From: Arthrobacter sp. SLBN-112 | GTDB lineage: Bacteria; Actinomycetota; Actinomycetes; Actinomycetales; Micrococcaceae | Length of the DNA stretch: 64,000 nucleotides | Assembly: GCF_006715225.1 (NCBI RefSeq) | Contig: NZ_VFMU01000001.1 | Span: 3,844,001-3,908,000 of the forward strand | Direction: 5' to 3' | Part shown: in pieces, positions 63,067 to 64,000 of the stretch | Position numbering within the stretch: position 1 is the first letter of the stretch | How the letters are laid out: every line of letters starts with the position of its first letter | Notes under the pieces: generated by a model | The model's database searches: none | Told to the model about the DNA's origin: nothing | What the model saw: the letters and a program-made list of their open reading frames with translations, nothing else | Position numbers and translations under genes: made by a program

Positions 63067-64000
63067 GTGAGCAATAAAGCGCCTAAAATATTTGTCCTCT
63101 ACCACCGCGGCCTGCGTACCGGAGGCCCGGAAGCCCTGCATCAACTGGTGTCTACTCTTCGCGAACTGGGCCAGGACGCCTACCTCGTCCCCCATTACAC
63201 CACTGCAAGCCGTGACCGCGTGGCTCAGTACTCCGTTTACGATGCACCAGAGGCAGAATCCGTGGAGGATGCCCCGGGCAACTTCGTGGTCGTCCCGGAG
63301 ACTTTCATCGAGGACGTGTTCGGCTACCGGCATGCGACCAAAATGATCTGGTGGCTGAGCATTGATAACGCGCTGACATTCATGGCCGAAAGGCAGTGGC
63401 GGCGGTCGACCGGAACGTTGGCGACAAAAATCCGCGAGACGTGGGTGCCTTTTCTGCGCATGCTCAAGCACGGAGATACTCCCCTTCAGATGCGGCGGCG
63501 CCGGGACATCGTTCATCTCGTTCAATCCTCATACGCCTGGTCCTTCATCGCTTGCCGGCTAAACACGGTCCCATCGCTTCTTTCCGACTTCACACCAAAT
63601 GCCGAGTTCGGTCCCGCAGATGAATCCAGAAGAAATCCCCGTCTGGTTACATACAACCCTGCAAAGGGTGCGCACATCATCGAGGCAGTCAAAAGAGTGG
63701 CTGACCCTTCCATTGAGTGGCTGCCAATCCAGGGCATGACGCGCGCAGAAGTTGTGACCGCCCTTCAAAGCTGCGGGATTTATCTTGATCTTGGCCACCA
63801 CCCCGGCAAAGACCGGATGCCACGGGAGGCAGCCCTGTCCGGTGCCTTGAGCGTCGTGGCGCGCAGGGGGTCCGGGGCATACTACGCTGACGTACCTATT
63901 CCCTGGGAACACAAAATCACCCCGGACGACAATGAGGTGGCTTCAACCGCCGCCGCGCTGTCGGGTCTAATGGAGAACCTGCCGCAAGAGGTGCGCAAGC
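63067..64000 (+). CDS. Glycosyltransferase-like protein, partial (runs off right edge)
   Basis: At least 311 codons from GTG 63067, with AAAGAGA just upstream. KIFVLYHRGLRTGGPEAL and VVVPETFIEDVFG recall GT-B capsule glycosyltransferases, as does GIYLDLGHHPGKDRMPREAALSGALSVV (a late donor-site-like segment). It continues beyond the window in the same direction as the cluster. Confidence 0.65.
   Translation, partial: MSNKAPKIFVLYHRGLRTGGPEALHQLVSTLRELGQDAYLVPHYTTASRDRVAQYSVYDAPEAESVEDAPGNFVVVPETFIEDVFGYRHATKMIWWLSIDNALTFMAERQWRRSTGTLATKIRETWVPFLRMLKHGDTPLQMRRRRDIVHLVQSSYAWSFIACRLNTVPSLLSDFTPNAEFGPADESRRNPRLVTYNPAKGAHIIEAVKRVADPSIEWLPIQGMTRAEVVTALQSCGIYLDLGHHPGKDRMPREAALSGALSVVARRGSGAYYADVPIPWEHKITPDDNEVASTAAALSGLMENLPQEVRK

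Overview
The window looks like a chromosomal segment of a high-GC actinobacterium, most probably Arthrobacter or Pseudarthrobacter. Supporting signs are the multifunctional Kgd, the SigR/RsrA mycothiol redox pair, a SAM-IV riboswitch, a tmRNA whose tag reads AESKRTDFALAA, many GTG starts and 4-bp start/stop overlaps, a polyprenol-mannose synthase and RmlA-D. The genus is an inference from gene content; no alignment was run.

Layout. 1-2152: zinc/manganese ABC transporter (permease cut by the window edge) behind a near-perfect Zur-like palindrome. 2144-4554: two CNNM/CBS membrane proteins. 5150-8959: kgd. 9116-11290: SGNH hydrolase, a DUF4097/PadR pair with a visible promoter and operator, and a 24-codon ribosomal protein. 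11393-12423: rsrA-sigR with a consensus SigR promoter. 12700-16599: DoxX protein, aroA, rsgA, hisN. 16752-18321: SAM-IV riboswitch and a class V aminotransferase-fold protein. 18418-21179: methyltransferase, MntR-like regulator, two CrcB fluoride channels, an unknown protein. 21275-31306: PDZ protease, three FMN-type split-barrel (PPOX) proteins, two alcohol dehydrogenases, a membrane protein, phosphofructokinase and a beta-phosphoglucomutase/GH65 fusion. Three promoters in this block share a GGGCC-type inverted repeat exactly 23 bp before the -10, and a fourth fits partly; the arrangement recalls mycobacterial DosR dormancy promoters. 31511-37909: ssrA, smpB, M23 peptidase, ftsX, ftsE, polyprenol-mannose synthase, prfB.

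38033-52428 is a tad pilus operon on the minus strand (tadA, tadB, tadC, small membrane protein, tadE, tadE, tadG-like) that has been split. A 9.55-kb element lies inside tadC: the first 290 codons are at 49485-50354 and the last 25 or so codons at 39859-39939, with a 5-bp identical core (CCGCT) at both junctions. The element carries a large serine integrase, a replication-like gene with small ORFs, a small-terminase-like gene, an HK97-type capsid gene and an MmeI-family single-chain restriction-modification enzyme. It has no portal, large terminase or tail genes, so it resembles a phage satellite with a defence cargo, and clean excision should restore tadC.

52759-64000: a secreted GH25 lysozyme with 11 LGFP-type repeats, then a dTDP-rhamnose/cell-surface polysaccharide cluster (rmlA, rmlB, an rmlC-rmlD fusion, several GT2 glycosyltransferases, a DUF2304 protein) that runs off the right edge. 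No CRISPR array and no canonical tRNA or rRNA genes were seen.
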